Assembly: GCF_017854565.1 (NCBI RefSeq)
Contig: NZ_JAFMHJ010000004.1
Span: 56,175-120,174 of the forward strand
Length of the DNA stretch: 64,000 nucleotides
Origin: Yoonia sp.
Lineage (GTDB): Bacteria; Pseudomonadota; Alphaproteobacteria; Rhodobacterales; Rhodobacteraceae
Direction of reading: 5' to 3'
The number at the start of each line of letters is the position of its first letter. Positions within the stretch are counted from its first letter, which is position 1. The notes below the pieces were generated by a model. It saw nothing but the letters and a program-made list of their open reading frames with translations, did not search any database and was not told the DNA's origin. Positions 7,681 to 16,562 of the stretch are shown piece after piece. The position numbers and the translations under genes are program-made.

Positions 7681-10440
7681 ATGAAGCCTTCCCGGATTAC
7701 GGCCGTTCTTGGCCCGACGAACACCGGCAAAACGCATTACGCGATCACGCGGATGCTGTCGTACCGCACGGGCGTGATCGGCCTGCCGCTGCGCCTGTTG
7801 GCGCGCGAGGTATATGACCGGATTGTTGCCATTCGCGGGCCGGGGGTCGTGGCGCTGATCACGGGGGAAGAACGAATCGTGCCGCCGCGCGCCGCGTTCT
7901 GGGTCTGCACGGTCGAGGCGATGCCCGAGGGGATGGGCTGTGATTTTCTGGCGGTGGATGAAATTCAGCTTTGCGCCGATCCAGAGCGCGGGCATGTGTT
8001 TACCGACCGTTTGATGCACGCGCGCGGCCTGCACGAGACGCTGTTTCTGGGGGCCGAGACGATGCGCGGCGCGATTGCGACGCTGATACCCGATGCGCAG
8101 TTCATGCGCCGGGAGCGGATGTCGCAGCTTAGCTATTCAGGTTCGAAAAAGATAAGCAGGATGCCCGCGCGGGCCGCTATCGTGGGATTTTCGGTTGAAA
8201 ATGTCTATGCCATCGCAGAGCTGCTGCGCCGTACAAAGGGCGGTGCCGCGGTGGTGATGGGCGCGCTGTCGCCGCGCACCCGCAACGCGCAGGTCGAGAT
8301 GTATCAAAATGGCGATGTCGATTATCTGGTGGCGACGGATGCGATTGGCATGGGCCTTAATCTGGACATTTCGCATGTCGCGTTTTCATCGCTGACCAAA
8401 TTTGACGGTCGCCGGATGCGCCATTTGCAGCCCGATGAATTGGCGCAGATCGCGGGCCGCGCCGGGCGCTATATGGAAAACGGGACGTTTGGCGTCACCG
8501 GCGAGGCACCGCCGTTGGATGATGCGGTGGCCGAGGCGATCTGCAACCATCAGTTCCGGCCCGTGGCCAAGTTGCAGTGGCGCAACAGCCGGTTACAGTT
8601 CGGGTCGGTCAAGCGGCTGATCCAGACATTGGAAACGCGCACCGACGACCCATGGCTGACCCGCGTGCGCGAGAGCGATGACCTTGCCGCGCTCAAGGCG
8701 CTGTCCGCCGATGCGGAGGTCGCGGCGCGGGCCACGGACGGCCCATCGGTCAAATTGCTGTGGGACGTTTGCCGAATTCCCGATTTTCGTGGTATAAGCA
8801 AAGGTGAGCATGCCAGCCTGCTGACGCAGATTTTCAATGACCTGCACCAGCTTGGGCATGTTTCGGCCAATTGGTTCGGATTGCAGGTGCGCCGTATTGA
8901 CCGCATTGATGGGGACATTGATACGCTGTCAAAAAGGCTCGCTTACATCCGCACGTGGACGTATGTTGCGCAGCGCAACGGGTGGTTGATTGACGAATCT
9001 CATTGGCGTGATGAGACGCGCGCTGTAGAAGACCGATTATCGGATGCGCTACATGGCGCGTTGACACAAAGATTTGTGGACCGGCGGACAAGCATTCTGC
9101 TTCGCCGGCTCAAACAGAAGGAGAGCCTTTTGGCTGACGTGAACGAAAAGGGTGAAGTGACTGTCGAGGGCGAATTCGTCGGACGGTTAGAAGGGTTTCG
9201 CTTCCGTATGGATAAAGCGGGCAGTCCGGACGAGGCCAAGACATTGCGTCAGGCCTCATTTCAGGCGTTGGTGCCGCAGTTCCATCTGCGCGCCGATCGG
9301 TTTTATAACGCGCCCGATCCCGAGATTGATTTTACCGAACAAGGTGGCCTGATGTGGGGCGATCAGGCGGTTGGCAAACTGGTTGCCGGGTCTGATCCGT
9401 TCAAGCCGGGCATCGAGGCGTTTGTCGACGAAGAGGCCGGCCCCGATGTGACAGCCAAGGTGCAACGGCGTCTGCAACATTTCATCGACCGCAAGGTCGC
9501 GGCGGGGTTCGAGCCGCTTTTGGCGCTGAAGAATGATGAGACGCTGACAGGTGCCGCCAAGGGCTTTGCGTTTCGGATGGCCGAAAGTTTTGGCATCCTG
9601 CCGCGTGGCGATGTGGCTGACGAGGTCAAGGCGCTGGATCAAGAGGCGCGCGGCGCATTGCGCAAGCATGGCATCCGCTTTGGTCAGTTCACGATCTTTT
9701 TGCCTCTGGTGCTCAAGCCTGCGCCGACCCGGTTGCGGCTGGTGCTTTGGTCGTTGGCCAAAGGCTTGCAGGAATTCCCCGAAAGCCCGCCCCCCGGTCT
9801 GGTAACGGTGCCCGCCGCCAAAGATGCGGTGCCGGGCTATTATGCCATGGCGGGCTACCGTGCTGCCGGTGATCGTGCGATCCGGATTGATATGCTGGAA
9901 CGGCTGGCCGACATGCTGCGCGACAAAGACAGCCGTGGTGGTTTTGAAGCGAACGCAGATATGCTGTCGATCACGGGCATGACGCTGGATCAGTTCGCCG
10001 ATCTAATGGCCGGTCTGGGCTATAAGGCTGAAAAGGCCGAGCGGGCAAAGATCAAAGCGGCCCGTCCGCCAGCCGAGACACCGCCCCCGGCCCCCGAAGA
10101 AATGCCCGATGACGCGCCGTCTGAAACACCTGCGGAAGCGCCGCAGGAAACGCCGGCCGATCCGCCGTCTGAAACGCCCGTCGATGTGCCGCAGGAAATA
10201 CCCGACACACCCGAGATGGAGGCGTATTACACCTTTACCTGGGGTGGGCGTGCGCCCCGCGCGGCGCGGCCCGCAGTGTCGGATAAACCCCGCAGCAAGG
10301 GCAAGCCAAAGCCGCGCGGCAAGCCGCAACAGCGTGGTGATGACAAGCCGCAGACCTTTGCGGCCAAGCCCAAGCGTGAAAAGCAGATTGATCCCGATAA
10401 CCCATTCGCCGCCGCGTTGGCGGGGTTCAACAAGGGTTGA
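7681..10440 (+). CDS. Suv3-like superfamily 2 RNA/DNA helicase with proline-rich tail
   Basis: 919 residues. Walker A is GPTNTGKT (residues 11-18) and motif II is DEIQ (Asp93-Gln96), as in mitochondrial Suv3 and its alphaproteobacterial relatives. The second RecA domain carries TDAIGMGLNLDISHV and motif VI QIAGRAGRY (near residue 256). The Suv3-type helical C-terminal region follows. The last ~90 residues are low-complexity: about five imperfect PSETPAEAPQE-like units (roughly 800-845), then a basic stretch rich in Lys, Pro and Gly that may bind nucleic acid. Suv3 unwinds RNA for degradation; a role in RNA turnover is inferred. The stop overlaps the next start (TTGA). Confidence 0.9.
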   Translation: MKPSRITAVLGPTNTGKTHYAITRMLSYRTGVIGLPLRLLAREVYDRIVAIRGPGVVALITGEERIVPPRAAFWVCTVEAMPEGMGCDFLAVDEIQLCADPERGHVFTDRLMHARGLHETLFLGAETMRGAIATLIPDAQFMRRERMSQLSYSGSKKISRMPARAAIVGFSVENVYAIAELLRRTKGGAAVVMGALSPRTRNAQVEMYQNGDVDYLVATDAIGMGLNLDISHVAFSSLTKFDGRRMRHLQPDELAQIAGRAGRYMENGTFGVTGEAPPLDDAVAEAICNHQFRPVAKLQWRNSRLQFGSVKRLIQTLETRTDDPWLTRVRESDDLAALKALSADAEVAARATDGPSVKLLWDVCRIPDFRGISKGEHASLLTQIFNDLHQLGHVSANWFGLQVRRIDRIDGDIDTLSKRLAYIRTWTYVAQRNGWLIDESHWRDETRAVEDRLSDALHGALTQRFVDRRTSILLRRLKQKESLLADVNEKGEVTVEGEFVGRLEGFRFRMDKAGSPDEAKTLRQASFQALVPQFHLRADRFYNAPDPEIDFTEQGGLMWGDQAVGKLVAGSDPFKPGIEAFVDEEAGPDVTAKVQRRLQHFIDRKVAAGFEPLLALKNDETLTGAAKGFAFRMAESFGILPRGDVADEVKALDQEARGALRKHGIRFGQFTIFLPLVLKPAPTRLRLVLWSLAKGLQEFPESPPPGLVTVPAAKDAVPGYYAMAGYRAAGDRAIRIDMLERLADMLRDKDSRGGFEANADMLSITGMTLDQFADLMAGLGYKAEKAERAKIKAARPPAETPPPAPEEMPDDAPSETPAEAPQETPADPPSETPVDVPQEIPDTPEMEAYYTFTWGGRAPRAARPAVSDKPRSKGKPKPRGKPQQRGDDKPQTFAAKPKREKQIDPDNPFAAALAGFNKG

Positions 10441-10826
10441 CCGACGCCCCCCGGCAAACGATTCGGCTGGATAAATGGCTGTGGCAGGCGCGGTTTTTCA
10501 AATCGCGCAGCCTGGCCGCCGGGGTGGTGTCTGCGGGCAAGGTCCGGATGAATGGCCAATTGGTCAGCAAACCGGCCCGCGCGGTCGGCGCTGGTGACGT
10601 TTTGACGTTCGTGCAGGCGACCGAAACCAAGGTCGTGCGGATCATTGCGTGCGGCGTGCGGCGCGGCCCGGCACCCGAGGCGCAGACGTTATACGCGGAT
10701 ATGTCACCTGTGGTGGAACGCCGTCCCTATAATCCGGGGTCTGACAGGAAAGGCCGCCCGACAAAGAAGGATCGGCGGGATATGATGACGCACCGTGCGG
10801 GCGACGGGTCTTTCGACCTTGAATGA
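10437..10826 (+). CDS. RNA-binding S4 domain protein (Hsp15-like)
   Basis: 129 residues with an N-terminal S4 domain (QTIRLDKWLWQARFFKSRSL to GKVRMNGQLVSKPARAVGAGDVLTF, about residues 7-55) and a basic C-terminal tail. This resembles Hsp15, which binds stalled 50S subunits carrying peptidyl-tRNA, though tail-based assignment is weak. The start codon is TTG at 10437, overlapping the TGA of the helicase gene by 4 bases, so it is probably translated by coupling. The pairing of an S4 protein with an RNA helicase points to a shared role in RNA or ribosome metabolism. Confidence 0.88.
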   Translation: MTDAPRQTIRLDKWLWQARFFKSRSLAAGVVSAGKVRMNGQLVSKPARAVGAGDVLTFVQATETKVVRIIACGVRRGPAPEAQTLYADMSPVVERRPYNPGSDRKGRPTKKDRRDMMTHRAGDGSFDLE

Positions 10827-10877
10827 CGCTGGCGTCTATTCTAGCAAGTCAGGCGAAGTCCCTTCGAAAGACGCCTT

Positions 10878-11213
10878 ATGACCTATATCGTCAACGACAA
10901 TTGTATCGCCTGTAAATACACCGACTGCGTCGAGGTATGCCCTGTGGATTGTTTCTACGAGGGTGAAAACATGCTGGTGATCCATCCCGACGAATGTATC
11001 GACTGCGGCGTCTGCGAACCTGAATGCCCCGCCGATGCAATCCGCCCGGACACCGAGCCGGACATGGAGAAGTGGGTTGAATTCAACCGCAAGTATTCCG
11101 AAATGTGGCCTGTGATCATCACCAAGAAAGACCCGCTGCCCACGGCAGAGGAGATGGACGGCAAGGACGGCAAGATGGAGCTGTTTTCCGAAGCCGCAGG
11201 CGAGGGCGGCTGA
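10878..11213 (+). CDS. fdxA: 7Fe-8S ferredoxin FdxA
   Basis: 111 residues, the family's normal length. Nine cysteines are arranged for one [3Fe-4S] and one [4Fe-4S] cluster: Cys9, Cys12, Cys17, Cys21 and Cys25 in the first half, then Cys40, Cys43, Cys46 and Cys50 in [12 protein letters not shown]. The C-terminal segment [16 protein letters not shown] is typical of FdxA. It acts as a soluble cytoplasmic electron carrier; the partners are not visible here. It stands 51 bases behind the S4 gene and is followed by a weak hairpin with a T-run. Confidence 0.95.
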   Translation: MTYIVNDNCIACKYTDCVEVCPVDCFYEGENMLVIHPDECIDCGVCEPECPADAIRPDTEPDMEKWVEFNRKYSEMWPVIITKKDPLPTAEEMDGKDGKMELFSEAAGEGG

Positions 11214-11237
11214 TTCGCGGCTCCGCCCTGCGCCACG

Positions 11238-11257
11238 GGGGCGAAACGCCTGTTTTT
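11238..11257 (+). terminator. Weak intrinsic terminator after fdxA
   Basis: GGCG at 11240-11243 pairs with CGCC at 11247-11250 across an AAA loop, with a possible G-T extension, and TGTTTTT follows at 11251-11257. The stem is only 4-5 bp, so termination efficiency is doubtful; read-through to carD is possible. Confidence 0.4.
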
Positions 11258-11434
11258 ATGGGATTATGGCGTATGTTGCGCCATGCTTCCAGAACGACCA
11301 GTTTTGTGGTATGGTGACGCCAATGCCGCGAATAAATTGATCCATTGTGCCGACCCGAGTTTTCCGACGGAGACATCATGTCACCGGCGGTTTTTGTGTC
11401 GGGTATATGTGTGGGTCGCCATGGAAGGACCATC

Positions 11435-11941
11435 ATGAGCAAGAAGAAAAACGATTTTAGCCCCAACGAGTTTGTTGTGTATCCAGCACACGGCGTTGGC
11501 AAGATAATCTCGATTGAGAAGCAAGAAGTCGCCGGGTTCGAGCTGGAGCTTTTTGTGATCTCGTTTGAGAAGGACAAAATGACCCTGCGCGTCCCGACGC
11601 ATAAGGCCACGGATGTAGGCATGCGCGCGCTGGCGACACCCGATGTGGTGGCCCATGCGATGAAGACGCTGCGTGGCAAGGCCAAGGTCAAAAAGGCCAT
11701 GTGGTCGCGCCGGGCGCAAGAGTACGAGCAAAAGATCAACTCGGGCGATCTGATCGCCATTGCCGAGGTGGTCCGCGACCTCCACCGTCAGAATGACCAG
11801 CGCGAGCAGAGCTATTCCGAGCGGCAGCTTTACGAGGCCGCGTTGGAGCGTCTGACCCGTGAATTCGCCGCCGTTTCCGGCGATGGCGAGACCGCCGCAG
11901 GTCACGAGATCACATCTGTTCTGATCGGCCGCGCTGCGTAG
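11435..11941 (+). CDS. carD: CarD-family transcriptional regulator
   Basis: 168 residues from the ATG at 11435, which has GGAAGGAC ideally placed upstream; the open frame extends upstream to 11345 but without a matching family sequence. The N-terminal RNA polymerase-interacting Tudor-like domain (FVVYPAHGVGKIISIEKQEV, about residues 10-65) is followed by a helical DNA-binding domain (VKKAMWSRRAQEYEQKINSGD to ERQLYEAALERLTREFAAV). CarD binds the RNA polymerase beta subunit, stabilises open complexes and in alphaproteobacteria influences rRNA and growth genes. It has its own strong terminator. Confidence 0.95.
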   Translation: MSKKKNDFSPNEFVVYPAHGVGKIISIEKQEVAGFELELFVISFEKDKMTLRVPTHKATDVGMRALATPDVVAHAMKTLRGKAKVKKAMWSRRAQEYEQKINSGDLIAIAEVVRDLHRQNDQREQSYSERQLYEAALERLTREFAAVSGDGETAAGHEITSVLIGRAA

Positions 11942-11968
11942 GCACTGCGTCTGAACGTCCAATGAAAG

Positions 11969-11994
11969 CCGCGCCTGAAAGGGTGCGGTTTTTT
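11969..11994 (+). terminator. Rho-independent terminator of carD
   Basis: CCGCGCCT (11969-11976) pairs with GGGTGCGG (11981-11988), an 8-bp stem with two G-T pairs, closed by a GAAA tetraloop and followed by six T residues (11989-11994). It starts 27 bases past the carD stop. Confidence 0.85.
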
Positions 11995-12166
11995 GTTTTG
12001 GACGATCATCTACATGTCTGGTGGCCATTGGGAAGGTCGTGCCCTTGGGTGATGTGCCGTCAGATTAGCCGCGCCTGACGTGGCCGGATTGAGGCATGTC
12101 AATTCGCCAGCGCCGCCTGTGGGCTACCCTCGGAGGCAAGTTAACCAAGTGAGGGAGGACCATGTG

Positions 12167-12595
12167 ATGCGCAGGATCAGTCCGGCATTCATCGCGGCCA
12201 TGACAGTCATGGCCTCAGCAACGGCGGCCCAATCGCAGGGCATGTCGTTCGGCGAGTTCGAGTATCAAAACAGCTGTGTTGCGTGCCACGGCGCATCGGG
12301 TAAAGGCGACGGTCCGGTGACCGATTTCCTGTCCGGCGCGGTCCCCCCGGACCTGACCGTTCTGCAACAGAATAACGGCGGCGTGTTCCCGGTGGCTGCG
12401 GTATACGACATCATCGTCGGCACCGACACGGCAAGCGCGCACGGCACCAGAGATATGCCAATCTGGGGCAACCGTTTTCGCCAAAGGGTAACGGAGTCGG
12501 ATGATGGGAACTTTTCACCGCTGGCCACGGAGCGCTATGTCAATGCGCGTGTGCTGGCGTTGACGGAATATCTGGCCAGCATCCAAGTGCCATAA
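12167..12595 (+). CDS. Periplasmic mono-haem c-type cytochrome
   Basis: 142 residues. GAGGGAGG lies just upstream of the chosen ATG. A signal peptide (MRRISPAFIAAMTVMASATA, cleavage near residue 21-24) precedes a single haem-binding CVACH (Cys37, Cys40, His41). The distal ligand is probably Met97 in RDMPIWG. This is a class I cytochrome c of the short, SoxX/subunit-like size. The redox partner is not encoded nearby, so its pathway is unknown. The downstream gene converges on it with 18 bases between stops. Confidence 0.87.
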   Translation: MRRISPAFIAAMTVMASATAAQSQGMSFGEFEYQNSCVACHGASGKGDGPVTDFLSGAVPPDLTVLQQNNGGVFPVAAVYDIIVGTDTASAHGTRDMPIWGNRFRQRVTESDDGNFSPLATERYVNARVLALTEYLASIQVP

Positions 12596-12613
12596 TCCGC
12601 CGCAGATGGCGCT

Positions 12614-13354
12614 TTAGCTGCGGTCTTGGCCGATGGCCATTTCGGGCAAGACCTGCGCGAGTTTGTTGATCACCAGGGCGTTCCATGTGTCGTTCCCGTG
12701 CAGCACATCATCCGCCGCAAAATCCGCGCGCAGCGTGCCGGTTTCGTCGCATGTATCGCCATGCGTGTCTAGGACGGTGACACCCATCCGCGTCATTTCG
12801 GCGTGCATATAGCCGTCATAGGCCAGCCACGGCGCCGGGTGTTCATCCGGTATCCGCGCGGGCGCAGGCACAAAGACCACCGTGCGGCCTGATGTCACGA
12901 GGTGGCGGTGGAAATCAAGGTAGGGGGCGCAAAAAGAGCCAAGCAACGCGCGCAGCATTTTCCCCGAATATTGCGGCGCGGCCTGATCTTGGGTGCGAAA
13001 GCCAGCGGCATGCGTGCGGTAAAAGCGATGCGTCGCCGATCCCAGCGTGGACACGATTGGCCCCCGACCCGCGATGATCGCCTGTAGCTGGGTGTCCAGC
13101 CGCGCGCGGGCGTTCAACATCGCATCGCGGCGCGGCCCGTCAAGGCGCGGAAAGATCGACAGCAGGTCGCCTTGGGCGATGTGCAGCCGGTCATCGGCGA
13201 TGGTGCAGAACTGTCCGGCGAAATGCTTGGACGGCGCAACCATACTGGCGGCAAAGCGCAGGCGCGGGGCCAGATATTGGCGCAGGATATTGGCATGGGA
13301 ATCGCCAATCAGCGCCACATCAATCACAGGTGGCAACGCGCGCGGTTGCCCCAT
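12614..13354 (-). CDS. SGNH/GDSL-like hydrolase family protein
   Basis: 246 residues from the ATG at 13354; a longer frame exists to 13462 but overlaps purD. The N-terminal VIDVALIGDSHANILRQYL contains the GDSH block I of SGNH hydrolases, with a possible terminal Asp-x-x-His as DDVLHGNDTWN near the C-terminus. The middle is not conserved enough to name a substrate. The gene starts 1 base after the purD stop, so it is cotranscribed with purD; the association looks positional rather than functional. Also possible is a capsule or polysaccharide-processing SGNH protein. Confidence 0.65.
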   Translation of the reverse strand: MGQPRALPPVIDVALIGDSHANILRQYLAPRLRFAASMVAPSKHFAGQFCTIADDRLHIAQGDLLSIFPRLDGPRRDAMLNARARLDTQLQAIIAGRGPIVSTLGSATHRFYRTHAAGFRTQDQAAPQYSGKMLRALLGSFCAPYLDFHRHLVTSGRTVVFVPAPARIPDEHPAPWLAYDGYMHAEMTRMGVTVLDTHGDTCDETGTLRADFAADDVLHGNDTWNALVINKLAQVLPEMAIGQDRS

Positions 13355-13355
13355 G

Positions 13356-14618
13356 TCACAGCGCCCGCCAGCCGATGTCAGACCGATAGAACCCGCCCGG
13401 CCAATCGACCGTCTGGGCCATGGCATAGGCTTTTTCGTGGGCTTCTTCCAAGGTCGCGCCACGGGCCGTCATCCCAAGAACGCGGCCGCCGGTGGCGATG
13501 ATCTGCCCGTCCTTTTCCGCCGTGCCTGCGTGGAACACCATGTGAAAGCTATTTTCGGGTTGCTGGTGCAGGCCATTGATCACGGACCCGTTTGTGTAGG
13601 CACCGGGATAGCCGTTGGCGGCCATCACGATGGTCAGCGCGTGGTCATCGGCCCAGTTCACCTGCACCTCATCCAGCCGCTGTTCGGCGCAGGCCTGTAG
13701 CAGGTCGAGGATTTGCCCGCCCAGCCGCATCATCAGAACCTGACATTCGGGATCGCCAAAGCGGACGTTATATTCAACCAGCCGGGGTTGCCCGTTCTTG
13801 ATCATCAGGCCGGTGAACAGCACCCCCTGAAACGGCGTGCCGCGACGGGCCATTTCATCCATCGTCGGCTGGACGATTTCAGTGATCGCCTTTTGGGTGA
13901 TCGCATCGGTCATCACGGGGGCCGGGGAATAGGCGCCCATGCCGCCGGTGTTCGGCCCGGTGTCGCCATCGAAGGCGCGTTTGTGATCCTGGGCGGTGCC
14001 GATGGGCAGCACGGTTTTCCCGTCGCAAAGCAGAAAGAACGATGCTTCTTCGCCCTCCATGAATTCTTCGATCACCACCTCGGCACCCGCGTCGCCAAAG
14101 CTGCCGTCGAACATGTCGTCGATGGCGGCAAGCGCTTCGTCCAGTGTCATTGCGACGATGACGCCTTTGCCTGCGGCCAGACCGTCGGCCTTGACCACGA
14201 TGGGCGCGCCCTGTGCGCGGATATAGGCGCGCGCGGCCTCGGCATCGGTGAAATGCGCGTAGCCTGCGGTGGGCGCATTCGCGGCGGCGCACAGTGCCTT
14301 GGTAAAGGATTTCGAGGCCTCGAGCTGGGCTGCGGCAGCCGAGGGGCCAAACACCAGCAGGCCTGCCGCGCGCAAACGGTCCGCGACACCGGCGGCAAGC
14401 GGGGCTTCGGGGCCGATGATCACGAAATCAACCGCGTTTTCTTCGGCGAATGTGGCGACGGCATCGCCATCGAGGATATTGATGTCCGCACATTCGGCGA
14501 TGGCCGCAATGCCTGCGTTACCGGGTGCGACGATCAGCCGGTCGCATTTCGGGTTCTGTTTGATGGCCCATGCAAGGCTATGTTCACGCCCACCGCTGCC
14601 TAAGATCAAAATGTTCAT
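13356..14618 (-). CDS. purD: Phosphoribosylamine-glycine ligase (GAR synthetase)
   Basis: 420 residues from ATG 14618 (an adjacent GTG at 14621 is also possible). Catalyses ATP-dependent ligation of glycine to 5-phosphoribosylamine, the second step of de novo purine synthesis. It has the N-domain start [19 protein letters not shown], the ATP-grasp segments [18 protein letters not shown] and [17 protein letters not shown], the metal-binding [15 protein letters not shown] and a C-terminal domain. It is complete and of normal length. The divergent xseA lies 68 bases away, and the SGNH-like gene is downstream in the same transcript. Confidence 0.96.
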   Translation of the reverse strand: MNILILGSGGREHSLAWAIKQNPKCDRLIVAPGNAGIAAIAECADINILDGDAVATFAEENAVDFVIIGPEAPLAAGVADRLRAAGLLVFGPSAAAAQLEASKSFTKALCAAANAPTAGYAHFTDAEAARAYIRAQGAPIVVKADGLAAGKGVIVAMTLDEALAAIDDMFDGSFGDAGAEVVIEEFMEGEEASFFLLCDGKTVLPIGTAQDHKRAFDGDTGPNTGGMGAYSPAPVMTDAITQKAITEIVQPTMDEMARRGTPFQGVLFTGLMIKNGQPRLVEYNVRFGDPECQVLMMRLGGQILDLLQACAEQRLDEVQVNWADDHALTIVMAANGYPGAYTNGSVINGLHQQPENSFHMVFHAGTAEKDGQIIATGGRVLGMTARGATLEEAHEKAYAMAQTVDWPGGFYRSDIGWRAL

Positions 14619-14686
14619 CACGTCCCCGCTTGGCCTTTGGTTGGGGGCGTTCTAAGGTTGCACGCGATAGACCACAAGGGCAGTCC

Positions 14687-16165
14687 ATGGACCTTTTTGA
14701 CGACGCTACCCCCGTTGACAACACGCCGGAATTTACCGTGTCCGAGATTTCAGGCGCGGTGAAGAAGGCGATTGAGGGCGGATTTTCCCATGTCCGGGTG
14801 CGCGGCGAGGTGGGCCGCGTGTCGCGCCCGGGTTCGGGGCATCTGTATCTGGACCTGAAAGATGACCGATCTGTCCTGTCGGCGGTGATCTGGAAAGGCC
14901 GTGCGCAGGGGCTGGCGCATCGGCCCGAAGAGGGGATGGAGGTGATTGCCACGGGCAAGCTGACCACATTCCCCGGTCAGTCGAAATATCAGATGGTGAT
15001 CGAGGATATCGTGCCTGCGGGTGCGGGCGCGCTGATGGCGATGCTGGAAAAGCGCAAGGCCGCGCTGGCCGCCGAGGGGCTTTTTGCCCCCGAGCGCAAA
15101 AAGCCGCTGCCGTATCTGCCCGAGATTATCGGCGTCATCACGTCGCCTTCGGGGGCTGTGATCCGCGATATCCTGCACCGGCTGCGGGATCGGTTCCCGC
15201 GCAAGGTTCTGGTCTGGCCCGTGGCCGTGCAGGGGCAGAAATGTGCGCCCGACGTGGCCGCCGCGATTGCCGGGTTTAACCGGCTGACACCCGGCGGGGC
15301 GTTGCCGCGCCCGGATTTGTTGATCGTGGCGCGCGGCGGTGGATCGCTCGAGGATCTGTGGGGGTTCAACGAAGAGATTGTCGCGCGCGCGGCGGCCGCG
15401 TCGGAGATTCCGCTGATATCGGCGGTGGGCCACGAGACGGACACCACGCTGATTGATTTCGTGTCCGATATGCGCGCGCCGACGCCCACGGCTGCGGCAG
15501 AGCTGGCCGTGCCGGTGCGGATGGAATTGCTGGCTTGGGTGGACCAGCAGGGCGCACGGTTAAGCCGGGCCTTGTCGACCGGGGTGCAGCAGCGCCGGCA
15601 GCGCGTGCGCGATTTGGGTCGCGCCCTGCCACAGGTCGAGACATTGGTCGAAGGCCCCCGGCAACGGCTGGATTATCTGGGCGAACGGTTGCCGGTTGCG
15701 TTGCGCACGGCGGCGGCGCGCAAGCAATTGCAACTGTCCGAGGCGGCGTTGCGTCCGGGGATATTGTCACGCCGCGTGGCCGAGGATCGGCGGCGGTTGG
15801 ACGCTTTGGCGGGCCGTCTGGTGCCTGCATTGCAACGCAGGTCACGCGATGGTGCTGCGGCGCTGGAACGGGCGGGCCGGGGGTTGCGCGCGGAGGTCTT
15901 GCAGGACCGGGTCGCCCGGCAGAGCGAGCGGTTGGACGTCTTGTTGCGCCGTCTGTCAGATCGCGCGTCGCGCCAGCAGGCCGAACGGGTGGCCAGGCTT
16001 GACGCGCTTGATCGGCTGCACGAGACCTTGGGCTATGTCGAAACGCTCAAACGGGGCTATGCGGTGGTGCGTGGCGATGGTGCCGTGGTCACCTGTGTCG
16101 CTGCGGCTGAAAACGCCGCCCGGCTCGAGATCGAATTTGCCGATGGCCGCGTGTCGGTGAAATAG
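14687..16165 (+). CDS. xseA: Exodeoxyribonuclease VII large subunit
   Basis: 492 residues. The ATG at 14687 begins MDLFDDATPVDNTPEFTVSE, fitting the conserved OB-fold N-terminus (GAVKKAIEGGFSHVRVRGEVG, LYLDLKDD). The central nuclease region includes IGVITSPSGAVIRDI, LIVARGGGSLEDLWGFNEE and PLISAVGHETDTTLIDFVSD, followed by a long coiled coil rich in Arg and Leu (about 290-440) and the terminal VETLKRGYAVVRG beta segment. With XseB it degrades single-stranded DNA to oligonucleotides. It faces purD divergently. Confidence 0.95.
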   Translation: MDLFDDATPVDNTPEFTVSEISGAVKKAIEGGFSHVRVRGEVGRVSRPGSGHLYLDLKDDRSVLSAVIWKGRAQGLAHRPEEGMEVIATGKLTTFPGQSKYQMVIEDIVPAGAGALMAMLEKRKAALAAEGLFAPERKKPLPYLPEIIGVITSPSGAVIRDILHRLRDRFPRKVLVWPVAVQGQKCAPDVAAAIAGFNRLTPGGALPRPDLLIVARGGGSLEDLWGFNEEIVARAAAASEIPLISAVGHETDTTLIDFVSDMRAPTPTAAAELAVPVRMELLAWVDQQGARLSRALSTGVQQRRQRVRDLGRALPQVETLVEGPRQRLDYLGERLPVALRTAAARKQLQLSEAALRPGILSRRVAEDRRRLDALAGRLVPALQRRSRDGAAALERAGRGLRAEVLQDRVARQSERLDVLLRRLSDRASRQQAERVARLDALDRLHETLGYVETLKRGYAVVRGDGAVVTCVAAAENAARLEIEFADGRVSVK

Positions 16166-16175
16166 CGCGGCCCGC

Positions 16176-16562
16176 CTATGACGACAGGTCGTTGCAGATC
16201 AACGGGTCTTCGCGGTCGGGGATTTCGTAGATGACGGTGTTATTTGGCCGGGTCATATAGACGCCGCGCATCCCGTCTGGGTCATTGAACATCACCCAGC
16301 ATTTATGTTCGGGGTCGCCGTCGTAGCGAAAGCAGATGCTGCCTTTGCTTTCGAACCAAATGCCATATTTGCAGGTCCCATCAAAGGCCGACCACATCAC
16401 GCGGCGTCCGGGCAGATACCGTTCGATGCCGTAGGATGGGTTTTGTGATGTGCCGAATGTGATTGTGCGCCCGCTGACATGGGCGTCAAATTCCGCCGCG
16501 CTCATGATGTCCTGGGCGGTGGCGGGGGTGGCCAGTGCCAGGCAAACAAGCAAACTACGCAT
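16176..16562 (-). CDS. Secreted hypothetical protein, cysteine-containing
   Basis: 128 residues with a clear signal peptide (MRSLLVCLALATPATA, cleavage before QDIMS). The mature part has four cysteines (in GTCKYGIW, GSICFRY, HKCWVMF, PLICNDL), suggesting two disulfides, and a repeated aromatic beta-strand pattern. I do not recognise the family. The ATG at 16562 overlaps the end of the AlkB-like gene by 8 bases (a GTG at 16565 is an alternative), so it is translated together with that monooxygenase. It may be an exported partner, but nothing shows this directly. Confidence 0.75.
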   Translation of the reverse strand: MRSLLVCLALATPATAQDIMSAAEFDAHVSGRTITFGTSQNPSYGIERYLPGRRVMWSAFDGTCKYGIWFESKGSICFRYDGDPEHKCWVMFNDPDGMRGVYMTRPNNTVIYEIPDREDPLICNDLSS

